DNA of 64,000 nucleotides from the NCBI GenBank assembly GCA_014529385.2, contig CM043969.1, positions 25,873,946 to 25,937,945 on the forward strand. Reading direction: 5' to 3'. The notes under the pieces were generated by a model. It saw only the letters and a program-made list of their open reading frames with translations. It had not been told where the DNA came from and searched no databases. This document shows, piece by piece, positions 44,181-54,866 of this stretch. The first letter of the stretch is position 1; the number at the start of each line of letters is the position of its first letter. Both the position numbers and the translations under genes were made by a program. The stretch is from Adiantum capillus-veneris (taxonomy: Eukaryota; Streptophyta; Polypodiopsida; Polypodiales; Pteridaceae).

Positions 44181-45224
44181 ACTGTTTACTCCTGAGAAAA
44201 ATCCGGCAGAGTTTCCCCTGTAAACTGGCCTCTGTACACAGTAAACAAGCTATAATCAACAAGCTGAACACCTCTCCTCAGGAACTGTCAGTATTTTTGA
44301 AAATTTTTGACAGAGTCTCCCCTGTAAACTGAGCTCTGGGAACCAAAAGATAGCTCAAGAAACAATCATAAATGGCTGACCAATGACAAATCTAAAAAAT
44401 CCCTGTAATATGTTGTCCTGTAAGCATACACTGTCTCCTCTCTGGGCGATGACAGAACCTGTATCTGTCTCAAGACTGAACCCTGAACAATGCCTCAACG
44501 GCCTGACGCATAAGATGCAATCCAGTGTCTACACAAAGTCATACATCCTAAGGGATAAAAGTCGCCGAAGAGGATGCGTGTAGAGGGGAACTCCAGCAAC
44601 CTAATCCACCTCACACTGGGTAACCCAGCCCCCAGTGCTTGGCTTCAAAAAACCTCACACACGACCCTCTCAGATGGCTCAGCAAACTGCCCAGAACTAG
44701 CATACATCCTATAATAGACCAATCACTGTCCTATGACCGCTGCGGCGGTCTGTCTGCTAGCGTGACTCACAACTAGCAGACCCACAATCACAGTACATCA
44801 ATCTGCAATACATGCCAGTGGTGTCAAGCCGTCGTATGGCCACACCTCCCCTGGAACCTGGCAAGCACAAGAAGTAGCAATGCAGACTGCAATATATATA
44901 TCTGATGATATATATGTGTACCTGGTCTATAGATGATGCTCTGAAGACGAATAAGTGATGTATGTCGATGTCGATATTGATGTCGACCACCTCTTGCTTG
45001 CCAATCTACACAAGACGGATTTCTTTGCGGCTGAAATCTATCTTCTGCTGTAGTGCTCAGAACGAAATTCTGAGGGCATAAACGGCTTCGAAAGGGGGGT
45101 AAAACCTCAGGTCACCTGCTGGAAACGCTCCCGGAACGCCGAGTGTGAATCTTCGAACTCCGGATCCAGAATCTGCAGGAAAAGTGCGCGCGCGCGCGAT
45201 TGCGCAAATCCGCACTGAACCAAG
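44181..45224 (-). other. Copia 3 leader
   Basis: This is 1 kb of untranslated sequence between PBS and gag start. It contains a partly repeated block, CAGAGT(T/C)TCCCCTGTAAACTG, at about 44,203 and 44,311. A GC alternation (45,187-45,198) sits near the PBS. No upstream ORF stands out. Confidence 0.6.
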
Positions 45225-45236
45225 GCTCTGATACCA
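45225..45236 (-). promoter_or_regulatory. Copia 3 primer binding site
   Basis: The minus strand TGGTATCAGAGC, two bases from the 5' LTR, is a full match to the initiator tRNA-Met 3' end. Confidence 0.93.
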
Positions 45237-45238
45237 AT

Positions 45239-45457
45239 TGAAGTCACGGAGCGGAGCGTGGGTCGACTCTCTCTCTCACACACACACACAGTGAGCTTAC
45301 ACAGTACAGTACGCAGAGAGATGTTAGAAGGGTTATCTCCCAAATCCTCAGTATTCACAAAGAATATGTTAGTATATACAAAGAGTTAGAGGTAAGTGAG
45401 TTAGGCGGGCGGGCGGCCATATCCGCATAAGAGGCCACTTGGGCTTTAATCCCAACA
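45239..45457 (-). repeat. Copia 3 5' LTR
   Basis: This 219-bp repeat, TGAAGTCACGGAGCGG to AATCCCAACA, is nearly identical to the 3' LTR. It supplies the promoter on the minus strand. Confidence 0.95.
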
Positions 45458-45771
45458 CCAGGTACATAAAGTGCATCAACAAGTGTAAAGGAACTGCCAA
45501 TAGCAGCAGTGAGCACAATCTTTCCAACTCCATGAGCTGGATAAGAGGCGTTGTTGGCACAAGTGACTGAATTCCCATGAGGGACAGACTCGAGAGAGGT
45601 AAACAATTCACGATGTGAGGTAATGTGCCTTGTAGCACCACTGTCGAAATACCACACATGTGAATCTGCAGCAACTAACAAGCATGCATCATGGACAGCA
45701 GGATTGTAAGTGCACTCTGCGCTAAAATCCCATTCTGCATCAACATCAGCATTACAGTCTCCTTTCACAGA
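45458..45771 (-). pseudogene. Copia 2 protease (before copia 3)
   Basis: The minus-strand frame has VWYFDSGATRHITSHRELF, the copia protease active site, then SVTCANNASYPAHGVG and a C-terminal part ending at VDALYVPG, exactly where copia 3 is inserted. Its upstream neighbour is the D-type LTR fragment. Confidence 0.85.
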
Positions 45772-46387
45772 TGTTGGGGTTTGACAACACATGAAGAAAA
45801 ACAAGCTAAACAGTCCTCATAAGGCTTAATACAAGAATCGGACTCAGGAGAATAACACAGAGACAAGATCAGACAGAGCAAGGAGGATAGATTAGGGCAA
45901 ACTCAGAACTCGTATTCATCTTCAAGAAAGGCTTACAGCTCGAGAGATCATCTCTCCAAGTTGTCCTCTAAGCCCATGAATTATCCAACATGAAACAGTT
46001 GTAACTGCCCAAAAGAAGTTCTTGGCCAAATATCTGACTAAGCAGAAATCCGACTCAGAAGAAATCCGACTCAGTATAAATCTGACTTCAGATAATATCA
46101 GACTCAACAGTATCTGATTCAGTAGTAATCCAAAATCTGACACAGAAACATCTGACTGACCAGAATCCGACTGACTAGCAAAATAGATCTGACTGACCAC
46201 TAAATTGTCATACTGATGTGCCTGTCAACACATGGCACGTCCCGGTGGTGGATTTCTTAGAAATCCGACTCGGATCCACACATCCCTTGATCAAAGTCAA
46301 ATGCCTTATCCCAAAATATCAGTGCTAATAGCCCTATATGATGCAAAGTGTAGTGCCTGGAACTTAATCCAAGATAAACAATATACA
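45772..46387 (-). repeat. D-type LTR fragment inside copia 2
   Basis: It starts TGTTGGGGTTTGACAACAC and shares with the element D LTR the block GTGCCTGTCAACACATGGCACG and the end CACATCCCTTGATCA (to about 46,282). It is probably a related family's LTR, plus about 100 bp more. ACAGA occurs at both edges (45,767-45,771 and 46,389-46,393). Compared with copia 1, about 190 bp of copia sequence is missing at this point, so insertion came with, or was followed by, a deletion. Confidence 0.5.
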
Positions 46388-47175
46388 AGGAACAGAATTT
46401 TTGCCACTCGCAGCAGAACCATAAGAAGTGGCTGCATTGCTGTTACCACCCTTTCTTTGAGAAGCAATAAAATCCTGTTCAACTGCACGCTACCTAGTCT
46501 TAATTTTTCTAGAAAACAACTCTTGCAACAGCAATGTGCATAATGCATCAAACTTGACAACTTCAGGATTTCCTTGGGTCATCAGTCTCCAAGTACTAGA
46601 AAAAGTTTGGTAGGAATCTGGTAAGGCATCAAGAACAGTCTGCACAAGGGAACTTTCTGAAATGATTTCACCTGCAGAAATAGGTTGCTTATTGATATCC
46701 TTGACACTAGCAAGGAAAGTGTCCATATCATCTTCCTCATGCATAATCTTCGACTCCAGCGCTTTACACAACAAAGCAATTTTAGCCTCATTGTGGCTTG
46801 CATAAAGACCTGCTAGAATATCCCAAGCCTGTTTTGCAGATTTTGCTGAACGGATGTGAAGAACAATAGTGGGCTTCACAGACAACGCAATCAATGCATG
46901 AGCCTGCGCATCCTTAACATCCCAACGAGCTTGTTCTGCCGTAGGCAAAACAACTCTAACAGCTGCAATCCTTGTAGCAAGACCTGCAACATCCTCAACA
47001 TCGCCTACATCCTCAGAACCAGGACATACATCAATGCCTTGCACAATGTTCGAGACACCCTTTGACACAAGAACATGTTGCATCATATAAGCCCACATAG
47101 GGTAGTTGTCCCCATCCAACCTGTCCTCAGCAGAGCAAACATCTTGAACACATCTGTGTTGTTGTTGTCAGCCAT
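46388..47175 (-). pseudogene. Copia 2 gag
   Basis: The start MADNNNT is at 47,175. A short shift near 47,125 leads into the 209-residue frame 47,119-46,490: MDGDNYPMWAYMMQHVLVSK, AWDILAGLYASHNEAKIAL, LPDSYQTFSSTWRL and VKFDALCTLLLQELFSRK. This is the copia gag core. The zinc knuckle found in copia 1 at 9,960 is missing, because that part lies in the segment lost at the LTR-fragment insertion. Confidence 0.85.
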
Positions 47176-47482
47176 GGTAAATGCTGCACCTGATGTGAAA
47201 ACTGCCCAAAAATAGGAGAAACAGAGCGGGAACAACATGTGCTATATAGCACAAACCGTAGAAGACTATAAGGCACCTGTTATGCAGAAAACAACACTGA
47301 CAGAAATTCTGCACAAAGTGACGAAATAGCCTGTGCAGACCTGTCTATAGTGGAAACGGAGGCCAAAATGAGCCCAAAGTATTTGTTGACCCGTGAACGC
47401 TCGCCAAACCTCACTGTAATTGGAGAAAGTGAGCAGGCGTGTATTGGAGCAGCTAGCGACTAAGCCCGGGAGGACGCAACCT

Positions 47483-47494
47483 GTTCTGATACCA
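47483..47494 (-). promoter_or_regulatory. Copia 2 primer binding site
   Basis: The minus strand TGGTATCAGAAC, two bases from the LTR, matches initiator tRNA-Met at 11 of 12. Confidence 0.85.
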
Positions 47495-47496
47495 AT

Positions 47497-47722
47497 TGTT
47501 GGAATTAGGGTTGCAGAGAAACACACACAGCTTGGAGAAGACGAAGGAAGCTCAAGGCACACAATAGAGAGTGTATAACTTAGTGTGAAATGGAAAGATA
47601 GATAGCCCTAGAGTGATGGGCGTATATACAATGCTCAGGGGAAAAACCTCCTAAAGAGGTAAAAAATGCCCCGGCGGTCCTAGTGTGTTCACACACATCA
47701 CTACCACATGTATATGGTAACA
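47497..47722 (-). repeat. Copia 2 5' LTR
   Basis: This 226-bp repeat runs from TGTTGGAATTAGGG to GGTAACA and is followed by the TSD TTTTC. Confidence 0.93.
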
Positions 47723-47774
47723 TTTTCTTCCTATTGAACTTCCTCTTTAGTACTAGGAGATACACTATGATCCA

Positions 47775-48632
47775 TTAGCTTGAGTATGTCCAATCCCTAA
47801 ATTTCCCGACCCAAAATAGGCTCGACAACAATCTCTTCAGGTTCTTGTTCCTTTTGCAAGATACTTGCAATATCCACCTCAAAAATTGGAACCACAATTG
47901 GATTAGCCTGCAAAAAGGCTTCCTCCTCATCATCCTCCACTTTTGCAGCCAAATTACTAGATTGAGCAAACAATGGCCTTTCTTTGCCAGGAATATGGTT
48001 TCTCCCCAACATAGGAATAGTGACTTCCTGTTTACCCTTGGTAAGAACCACCTGATTCTCACCCCAATCTTGTTTTACCTTGGCTAACCTGAACTAAGGA
48101 CTTCCCAACAACATTTCATAAGAAGCATCTCCTCCTTCATCCTTAGTACTACAAAATTGACTTGAAACTGCATGCTTGCAATCTGAATGGAAGAGTTCCT
48201 CAAAATACCCACAGGCTAGACCCTTCTCTGATTTTCCATTTTGACTTGAAAAGGTGTCGGTTTCAACTTCCCTAAGCCCATTATAAGATACACTTACTCA
48301 GGTAGAATATTGACTCGAGATCCTCCGTCCAACAATACCTCATCAAACATCCTGTCTTGTAAGGTAACTTTAATAACAAGAACTACAAAATCCACATCAA
48401 AAGGATGAATTGTGTTCACACCAGGTGTCGCCATTTGCTGATTTGGAACTTCATAGTGCTCCATGAGTTTATGCAACAACCTTTCTTTATAGGTTGGAAC
48501 TATAGAAAGCATTTGATCCAAAGATAAATGTAAAGGAGAGTTAATGAGTACCTCAAACCAATCAGGTTCAGATACTTCAACCCCCTGCTGGTGTTGCCGT
48601 GGATCATTGGAAGAATCAAAATTATCCTCCAA
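47775..48632 (-). pseudogene. Element D protease region
   Basis: The frame at 48,632-48,294 ends DEVLLDGGSRVNILPE. This is the gypsy protease site in plant form (LxDxGSxVNILP), with DGGS where DSGS is usual. The region 48,062-47,775 continues in other frames and includes MLGRNHIPGKE and an acidic stretch up to the copia 2 insertion. Downstream protein resumes at 36,596. Confidence 0.6.
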
Positions 48633-48896
48633 AATCTGATGCTCCTGCTCCTTCTAAACATGCTTATGCACCCGATCTTGTACCTCTTTCTACTGCTCCC
48701 AATTGATAGGACCCTTGGCCTTAGAGCTTGTTATAGACAATATCTCAATCTCCGGCTTTAGGTACTCTAGATTATCGCAATTAATTTCCTCCTCTTCATA
48801 ATCCTCAATTTGGACTATTAAATTTGATCCAGTTTTTGGTCCCTAATAGATCGGAATATCAATGATGATGAAATTAGCTTGTGCTTGAGGTTGATT
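48633..48896 (-). other. Gag-protease linker of element D
   Basis: This is decayed coding sequence without a recognised motif. Confidence 0.4.
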
Positions 48897-49280
48897 CTAG
48901 GGAGGTTGTGGAGGACCTGCTTGCTGGTTATCCTGATTAAAAGGAACAACTGGAATACCTCTTTCTTCTCTATGTTTTACCCATAACGCACAATGGACAC
49001 CAACCCAATGATTAGGATGATTACAGTAAACACAAGGCATCACCCCTTGGGGTCTTCTTTGATTGTTGTCTTGGTTTCTCCCAGGTGCTCTCCAATTTCC
49101 CTGACTAGGTGGTCTTCCTCTGAATGGAGCTACTTGATTAGCCTCAGCCAAAGCACTACCTCGCCCAGTATTAGAAGGTGGTTTATTCATGTGCTTTGGA
49201 TTATACCAACACTGAGCAATTGTATGACCATCCTTCTCACAAATTTCATAGAACCATTTGTCTTTAGGAGCAATCACCAA
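48897..49280 (-). pseudogene. Element D gag nucleocapsid
   Basis: The 127-residue frame carries two zinc-finger-like patterns: FYEICEKDGHTIAQCWYNP (CX4HX4C, with Tyr where the first Cys is expected) and CVYCNHPNHWVGVHC (close to CCHC). Between them is a Gly/Arg/Gln/Pro-rich basic linker. This pair corresponds to the pair in elements B and F. Confidence 0.65.
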
Positions 49281-49294
49281 ATATCCGATACTCT

Positions 49295-49909
49295 TTAACT
49301 ATTGAATCTAATCAACTTCATCACCTGTCTTACTTTCTTTTTCTTATCAGGAGTCTTTTTCTTCTTCTTCTGATCCTCATCATTAGATAAATTCTTTGAA
49401 TCAGATTCGAAAGAAAAAGTTGTACCTAAACTAGAACTAGATTCAGAATCCTTGGTTCCTCTTTTGATAGACTTGGTCATGCCAAGCCTTTTCTCAACTC
49501 TGGATGTAGTATGTACCAAGTTATAAAAACCACCTGCAATATCAATATTGGCCACAACATTCTTAATAACACTCCTTAAACCTTTCAAAAAATAGCCAAC
49601 TAACATCTCATAAGTGGGTGTTTCATTACCCTATAATCTTTCAACAAAAATCATAAATTTTTGATCAAAATCCTCTACAAGCATGGTACCTTGTTTGATA
49701 GGACACAGCTTTCTTAAAATGTCTATAGGAGTTTTCTCCTTTCTGAATCTTTGTAAAAAAGGTACTCTAAGTGCGATGTAAGTACCAAAGTGAGCCATAC
49801 CATATTGGCTAAACCAACTCATGGCCTTAAGGACCTTCCAGTGTAGCTGCAAATTGCTGTACATCACTTGATATCCACTAGCTTGCCATCTCGTTTCAAA
49901 TTGCACCAC
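49295..49909 (-). pseudogene. Element D gag core
   Basis: Two frames carry it. The first, 49,909-49,631, has WFSQYGMAHFGTYIALRVPF, FRKEKTPIDILRKL and EDFDQKFMIF. The second, 49,606-49,295, has YFLKGLRSVIKNVVANIDI and a Ser/Lys-rich end. Both fit the retrotransposon gag fold, with a stop between them at about 49,630. It differs clearly from the gag of B and F. Confidence 0.6.
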
Positions 49910-49939
49910 GTGACAGTTTGCATCTTCCTCAGCCTTTCC

Positions 49940-50266
49940 TCAAAATTTTGTTGATTTAATTTGCAGATTAGGTTGTGACTGGGCCATGGGGATAGGATTT
50001 GGGATTCTTGTAGGTCTTTGCATGTTAGAAACCCTCAATGGGTCAAAATGGAGTCGTCTTCTAATTCTTGCAGGTCCTCCTGTCAAGAGTAATGCCCCAA
50101 AACATTTCCTCACTACCCTTCCCTCTGCTGCATCAGAACTCTCTGCACCAGAATTTAACAATGGTTCTTCAGGTGGTGGATCAATTCCATCATCATCAAG
50201 AACATCATCATAATGAAATGGATCTATGTTTCCTGCTCTAGCTTGAGCCCTTGTATAAAAATGCAA
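49940..50266 (-). pseudogene. Element D gag N-terminus
   Basis: The 108-residue frame starts MHFYTRAQARAGNIDP, similar in style to gypsy gag openings (YxTRAQARAG), followed by an acidic Pro-rich stretch and an Arg-rich end. Confidence 0.5.
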
Positions 50267-50369
50267 GATATTCTCCTACCCCTCTCGGACATGCATCATC
50301 CCAGAAAAACATCCATAAAAGAGGAAAAGAATACCAAACAACTGCTTAAAACCTCAGAAAAGAGGACAT

Positions 50370-50386
50370 AGCCCGCATGATCGCCA
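50370..50386 (-). promoter_or_regulatory. Candidate primer binding site of element D
   Basis: The minus strand begins TGGCGATCATGCGGGC, four bases after the LTR end. It has the TGG start and the position of a PBS. I do not recognise the tRNA. Confidence 0.5.
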
Positions 50387-50390
50387 AATG

Positions 50391-50752
50391 TGTTGTGGTT
50401 CATCAACACAGGGAAACCTGAACCAAAGTACTACCCTTACCCTCACATAACTCAAGATTAGATTCAAATAAAACAAAGTGATACACAGAAGAGATATGAT
50501 AGAGCAAGAATGTAGCTCAGAACAAAACTCAAATCCACTCTTTTCATCAAGAAAGGAACTACAACCTCAACCCATTTCAGTGAGCTTATAAGCCTCCTTC
50601 ACGTGAATGTGGTTATAACAACCTCAGTCTTGGAATAGAACCAACTGTTAAACATCAGATTTACCACAATACGACTGATCATAATCCAATCTATTACAAT
50701 CCAACAAAGTATATCCAACTGACCAAATAACTGGCATACTAATGTGCCTGTG
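50391..50752 (-). repeat. Element D 5' LTR, truncated
   Basis: TGTTGTGGTTCATCAACAC onward matches 32,205 up to GTGCCTGT; after that the two sequences differ. About 90 bp of the LTR are missing on this side. Confidence 0.65.
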
Positions 50753-50824
50753 CAACATTGACCGAGTATGCATATAGGGACGCAATACATGGCCAACATT
50801 AACACCAATTGCTAGCCTATGCAC

Positions 50825-51103
50825 TGTTGAAGATGATGAAACAGGAAACAGAAGGAAGATAGCAACTCAGAGTAGGAAGAAGATGGAGAAGGAGAAGACA
50901 CAGAGCTTGCGTACGAGATCTCTATAGTCTATCTCTCTGTATTAGAATAATAGAGTATATACAAACTCAGAGCTACAAAGCTTATATGAGACCCTAAGAG
51001 ATAAGGTGTCCTTTCACACCAGATGTCTAGGGGGAAAAACCCAGTGGGAGAAAAGTGCCCCTAGTGAAGCGTGTATACACACTAACACTACTACATGTCT
51101 ACA
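50825..51103 (-). repeat. Copia 4 3' LTR
   Basis: TGTTGAAGATGATGAAACAGG to CATGTCTACA, 279 bp. The plus-strand AATCCCCCTTGT just outside is the PPT complement (51,104-51,116). Confidence 0.93.
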
Positions 51104-51150
51104 AATCCCCCTTGTAGTGATAGTGTGAATCCGTACAAGGTAGCAGATCA

Positions 51151-52606
51151 TCATGTGTATGAGAGTAAGCCCAAAGCTTTTCGGAAAGCTTCAAACTTTT
51201 CTCGTGATAATGCCTTAGTAAATAGATCTGCAATGTTATCCTGTGTAGGACAGTAAGTTAGTGTGATCTCCCCTGCATGTAGCCTTTCCCTAACATAGTG
51301 GTAGTGAACCTCTATGTGCTTTGTTCTTGCATGAAATACTGGATTCCTTGCAACTGCCATAGCACTCAGACTGTCAGTGAAAATGGTAGTGGGTGCCTGT
51401 TGACACTCACAAAGATCTGCCAATAACCTGCGTATCCATAAACAATCAACTGTTGTCGTGAAAGCTGTCCTGTACTCAGCTTCACAAGTTGATGTAGCCA
51501 CTATGGGTTGCTTCTTGCTTAGCCAAGATATACATGCATTTCCCAAGAAAAAACAATTGCCACTTGTGGAATGTCGTGTGTCAAAATCACCAGCCCAATC
51601 TGAATCGCTGTAACCAAGAAGCTGCATAGAACTGTGCTTTCCATACATATCCCCCCTTGGAAAGAACATGGAAAGATTAGGGGTACCTGAAAGGTAACGA
51701 AGTATGCGCTTCACAGCCTGCCAATGATGCATACCTGGGCTGTGCATAAATCTGCTTGCTTGTGAAACCCCAAATTGAATGTCTAGCTGGACGAGTGTTT
51801 CCTGCCAAATATATCAAGAAATCAACCGCTGCTGCATAAGTATGTACATCCAAAGGTTCTCCAGCATCATGCATGCTCAACTTTGATCCAGTTTCTACGG
51901 GTGTAGAGATTGGTTTACAATTTTTCATACCAAACTTGTCCAAAGTTGTATGCAAATATTTTACCTGCAACATGTATATGCCATCCTCTGATTGCACAAA
52001 CTGAATACCCAAGTAATAATGTAGCAAACCAAGATCAGACATCTCAAAGGTTTTTCTCAAAGCATCTTTAAACGCTTCAATTTCATCTGCAGTATTTCCT
52101 GTAAGAAGCATATCATCCACATAAAGTGTTAGCATAATGAGAACTCCATCTCTCTCTTTGACATACAAAGTACTTTCTGTTGAACTATTCTAAAATCCCT
52201 GGCCAATCAAATAAGTATGTATCTTCTCATACCATGCTCTTGGAGCCTGTTTGAGACCATACAAAGCTTTACGCAATCTACATACCTTTTGCTCTTGACC
52301 TTTTACAAAAAAACCACTTGGTTGACTTACATAAACTTCTTCCTGCAAATCACCATTCAAAAAAGCAGTTTTGATATCCAACTGATGCACTTTCCAACCA
52401 TGATGAGCAGCAATTGCAACTAGTGATCTAACTGTGGACACACGAGAAGTAGGAGCAAAGGTTTCATCATAATCTATGCCTTTCTGTTGCGCATAGCCTT
52501 TTGCCACAAGCCTTGCTTTGTACCTATCAACAGTACCATCTTGTTTCCTTTTTACCTTAAAAACCCACTTTGTACCAATAGGCTTTTTACCTGTAGGCAA
52601 GTCCAC
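51151..52606 (-). pseudogene. Copia 4 RT and RNase H
   Basis: Three frames carry it. 52,606-52,190: KWVFKVKRKQDGTVDRYKAR, HQLDIKTAFLNGDLQEEVY and KALYGLKQAPRAWYEK, then a stop. 52,168-51,677: LYVDDMLLTGN, LLHYYLGIQFVQ. 51,747-51,151: GYSDSDWAGDFDTRHSTSG, STCEAEYRTA, KHIEVHYHYVRE and the end FRKALGLLSYT. All RT and RNase H motifs are present. The faults are one stop and one shift (near 51,750). Confidence 0.88.
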
Positions 52607-52666
52607 TAGATCCCATGTATGATTCTTATGAATAGAATCAATTTCTTACTGCATAGCATCTTTCCA

Positions 52667-54151
52667 CTAAACACACTCTAAAGCTTGTTCAAATGAATCA
52701 TGCTCATCTGCATCACAAAGATTGCTAAAGCAAGCCAAATCTACTTGCTCTCTGCCAAAAGTAGTACCAGCACGTGTTTTTCGTGGCAACGATGCATCCA
52801 ACTTGCTATCCTGCAAAGTTTTTTGAACCCATTTAGGCAAGGTTCTTTCTTCCCTGAGAACTTCTTGCTCTTCACGCACAATTTCCTCTACATCATGAGG
52901 TATCACATGCTGATCAAAATATTGATCAAGATTATCAACCTGTTGTGATTCTTGGTTCTCCACAAAATAAGGAAGAAAACCTTCAAATACATCATGTGTC
53001 TGCATATGAGGTACATCAAAAGCAACCATAGGTTGAGCAGTAGTTTCTGCAAAAATTACATCACGACTTTCAAAAATCTTGTTTGTAGTAGGATTGTAAA
53101 GTCTATAACCTTTACTTCCACTACTGTACCCCACAAATATACATTTGATTGCCTTATCATCAATCTTCCCACGTAACTGCTGAGGGATGTGAGCATAAGC
53201 AAGACAACCAAAAACACGAAGATAACTGACTGAAGGTTTTCTGTCATACCAAGCTTCATATGGAGTAATGGTCTTCAAGGCACGAGTAAGACACCTGTTC
53301 AAAACATGTGCTGCACAAGCAACTGCCTCCATCCATAGCTTATGAGGCAAACTCTTAGCCTTGAGCATACATCTAGCCGTCTCCATTAAAGACCTGTTCT
53401 TCCTTTCTGCAACACCATTCTGTTGTGGTGTGTATGGCATAGTGCATTGGTGTTTAATGCATTTCTTTCCCAAAAAATCCTTAAATGCACCTGACATGTA
53501 TTCACCTCCTCGATCGGTACGAAGAGTCTGTACTTTGCAACCTGTTTCATTTTCAACCATGGCGACATAATATTGAAAAACTGCAAACACATCTGACTTT
53601 GCTTTGAGTGGATACACCCAAAAAAACCTGGAAAAGTCATCAATGAAGGTCACAAAATAAAGGCCGTTTCCTATAGATGGCGTCCTCATAGGACCACATA
53701 CATCACTGTGTACAAGCTGCAACTTTTTTGTCCCTCTAACTGAACCATCCTGCGAAAATGAAAATCTTTGCATCTTTCCAAGAACGCAACCTTCACATAC
53801 ATGTCTTGGTGGCATCTCCAATAAAGACAAATCATGCACCATATTATGACGTTGTAAAGTCATCAAACTGCCATAACCAACATGCCCAAATCTAGCATGC
53901 CACAACTCAGCATCCTGCATGGCCTGAGTCTTTGTTTCTGCAATACATACGTGAATCTGCTTTTCATAACGATCTAGCACAAATAGTCCATTTTCCAGCG
54001 TACCTGTAGTGATAAGAGAATAACCATTCTCTCGATCTCGTACAACACATTTTTCATCCTCAAAAATGACCCGAAGACCATTTTTGCAAGAGAGGATACA
54101 GACAAAAAATTCTTCTTGATCCCTGGAACATATAAGACATCTGGCAAGCAT
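52667..54151 (-). pseudogene. Copia 4 protease end, integrase
   Basis: The 494-residue frame holds the HHCC domain (LWHARFGHVGYGSL ... CEGCVLG), the core (HSDVCGPM, FIDDFSRFFW, RTDRGGEYMS, NGVAERKNRS) with all DDE residues, KPSVSYLRVFGCLAYA and CIFVGYSSGSKGYRLY, and the variable linker. It is out of frame with the protease piece upstream by a shift near 54,080. Confidence 0.88.
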
Positions 54152-54786
54152 AAATCTGAACCATCTGAAATGGTAATCAAAATATTACCAACGCCTTTGA
54201 TTGGATAAGAAGCATTATTTGCACATGTCACCTTCTTTCCTACTGGAGTTGCATCCAATGAACAAAACAAATCCTTCCTTGAAGTAATATGCCTGGATGC
54301 ACCACTATCAAAGTACCAAATCATTTGTGTCTCGTCAACACTGTAAGAAGAAAAATCTGAATATACTAAGAAATCATAAGAATCTTGCACAAAGTTTGTA
54401 GACTCTTCTTTAGTTGTAGAAGAATCACCAGAAGCTGAAACAACCAAACTTGACTCTTTCTTCTTTTCTTTAGCAATTTGCTTTTTACACTCACTAATGT
54501 AGTGACCAGGTTTCTTGCAGTAGTGACATTTACCTTTCTTCTTGGACTTGTCGGAATCACCTTTAGACTTCTCTGAAGACTGTCCTGCACCAGACTTGGA
54601 GTGATGAGCACTCTCTTTACCCTTGTTTTTGTTCTGTACAACAAGAGCATGATCCATACCATCCACCTGTAAAGACTTGTTCTTACGTGATTGATCCTCC
54701 TGCAATAGCAAAGCCACTAACTCTTCAAAATGAAGAGGCTCAGGATTAGCTCGCAAAGATAGAGTCAAAGAAGTCTGAAAAGTCAA
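53974..54786 (-). pseudogene. Copia 4 gag C-terminus and protease
   Basis: The 270-residue frame contains LHFEELVALLLQEDQSRK, the CCHC knuckle CHYCKKPGHYISEC, and the protease site WYFDSGASRHITSRKDLF. It runs to GIKKNFLSVSSLAK before the shift. Confidence 0.88.
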
Positions 54787-54866
54787 ATAAGATGGTGGTA
54801 GTGATTGAGTGTTTTGGAAACCAATTCCTTCTCTGGAATCACTTCATCAATGCTAAGAAATTGCTC

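Larger units (their letters stand above)
39903..45457 (-). mobile_element. Copia 3: intact, recent Ty1/copia element
   Basis: LTRs of 219 bp at 39,903-40,121 and 45,239-45,457 differ at about two positions by eye. TSD CCAGG lies at 39,898-39,902 and 45,458-45,462. The PBS matches initiator tRNA-Met at 12 of 12, a PPT is present, and one uninterrupted polyprotein frame fills the interior. It is the innermost and youngest layer of the nest: in copia 2, in element D. Confidence 0.96.
36602..47722 (-). mobile_element. Copia 2: Ty1/copia element, same family as copia 1
   Basis: LTRs at 36,602-36,828 and 47,497-47,722, with a perfect TSD TTTTC (36,597-36,601 and 47,723-47,727). The order is as in copia 1, and the protein pieces are near-identical to it. 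It interrupts element D and is itself interrupted by copia 3 (39,903-45,457) and by a D-type LTR fragment (45,772-46,387). The LTRs differ at about nine positions. Confidence 0.93.
32205..50752 (-). mobile_element. Element D: Ty3/gypsy element, heavily nested
   Basis: On the minus strand: 5' LTR (50,752-50,391), a TGG-starting PBS, gag (50,266-48,897), protease (48,632-47,775), RT (36,596-35,474), a spacer, an accessory ORF (34,789-32,697) and 3' LTR (32,658-32,205). RNase H and integrase are not visible between RT and the accessory ORF. Copia 2 is inserted between protease and RT. The element is old: the LTRs are clearly diverged and every frame is broken. It is the outermost layer of a three-deep nest. 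Confidence 0.7.

Noticed and set aside
44757-45358. Minus-strand frames in the copia 3 leader and 5' LTR
   Set aside because: The copy starting MNTEDLGDN also appears at the other LTR (40,022), showing that it is LTR sequence read by chance.
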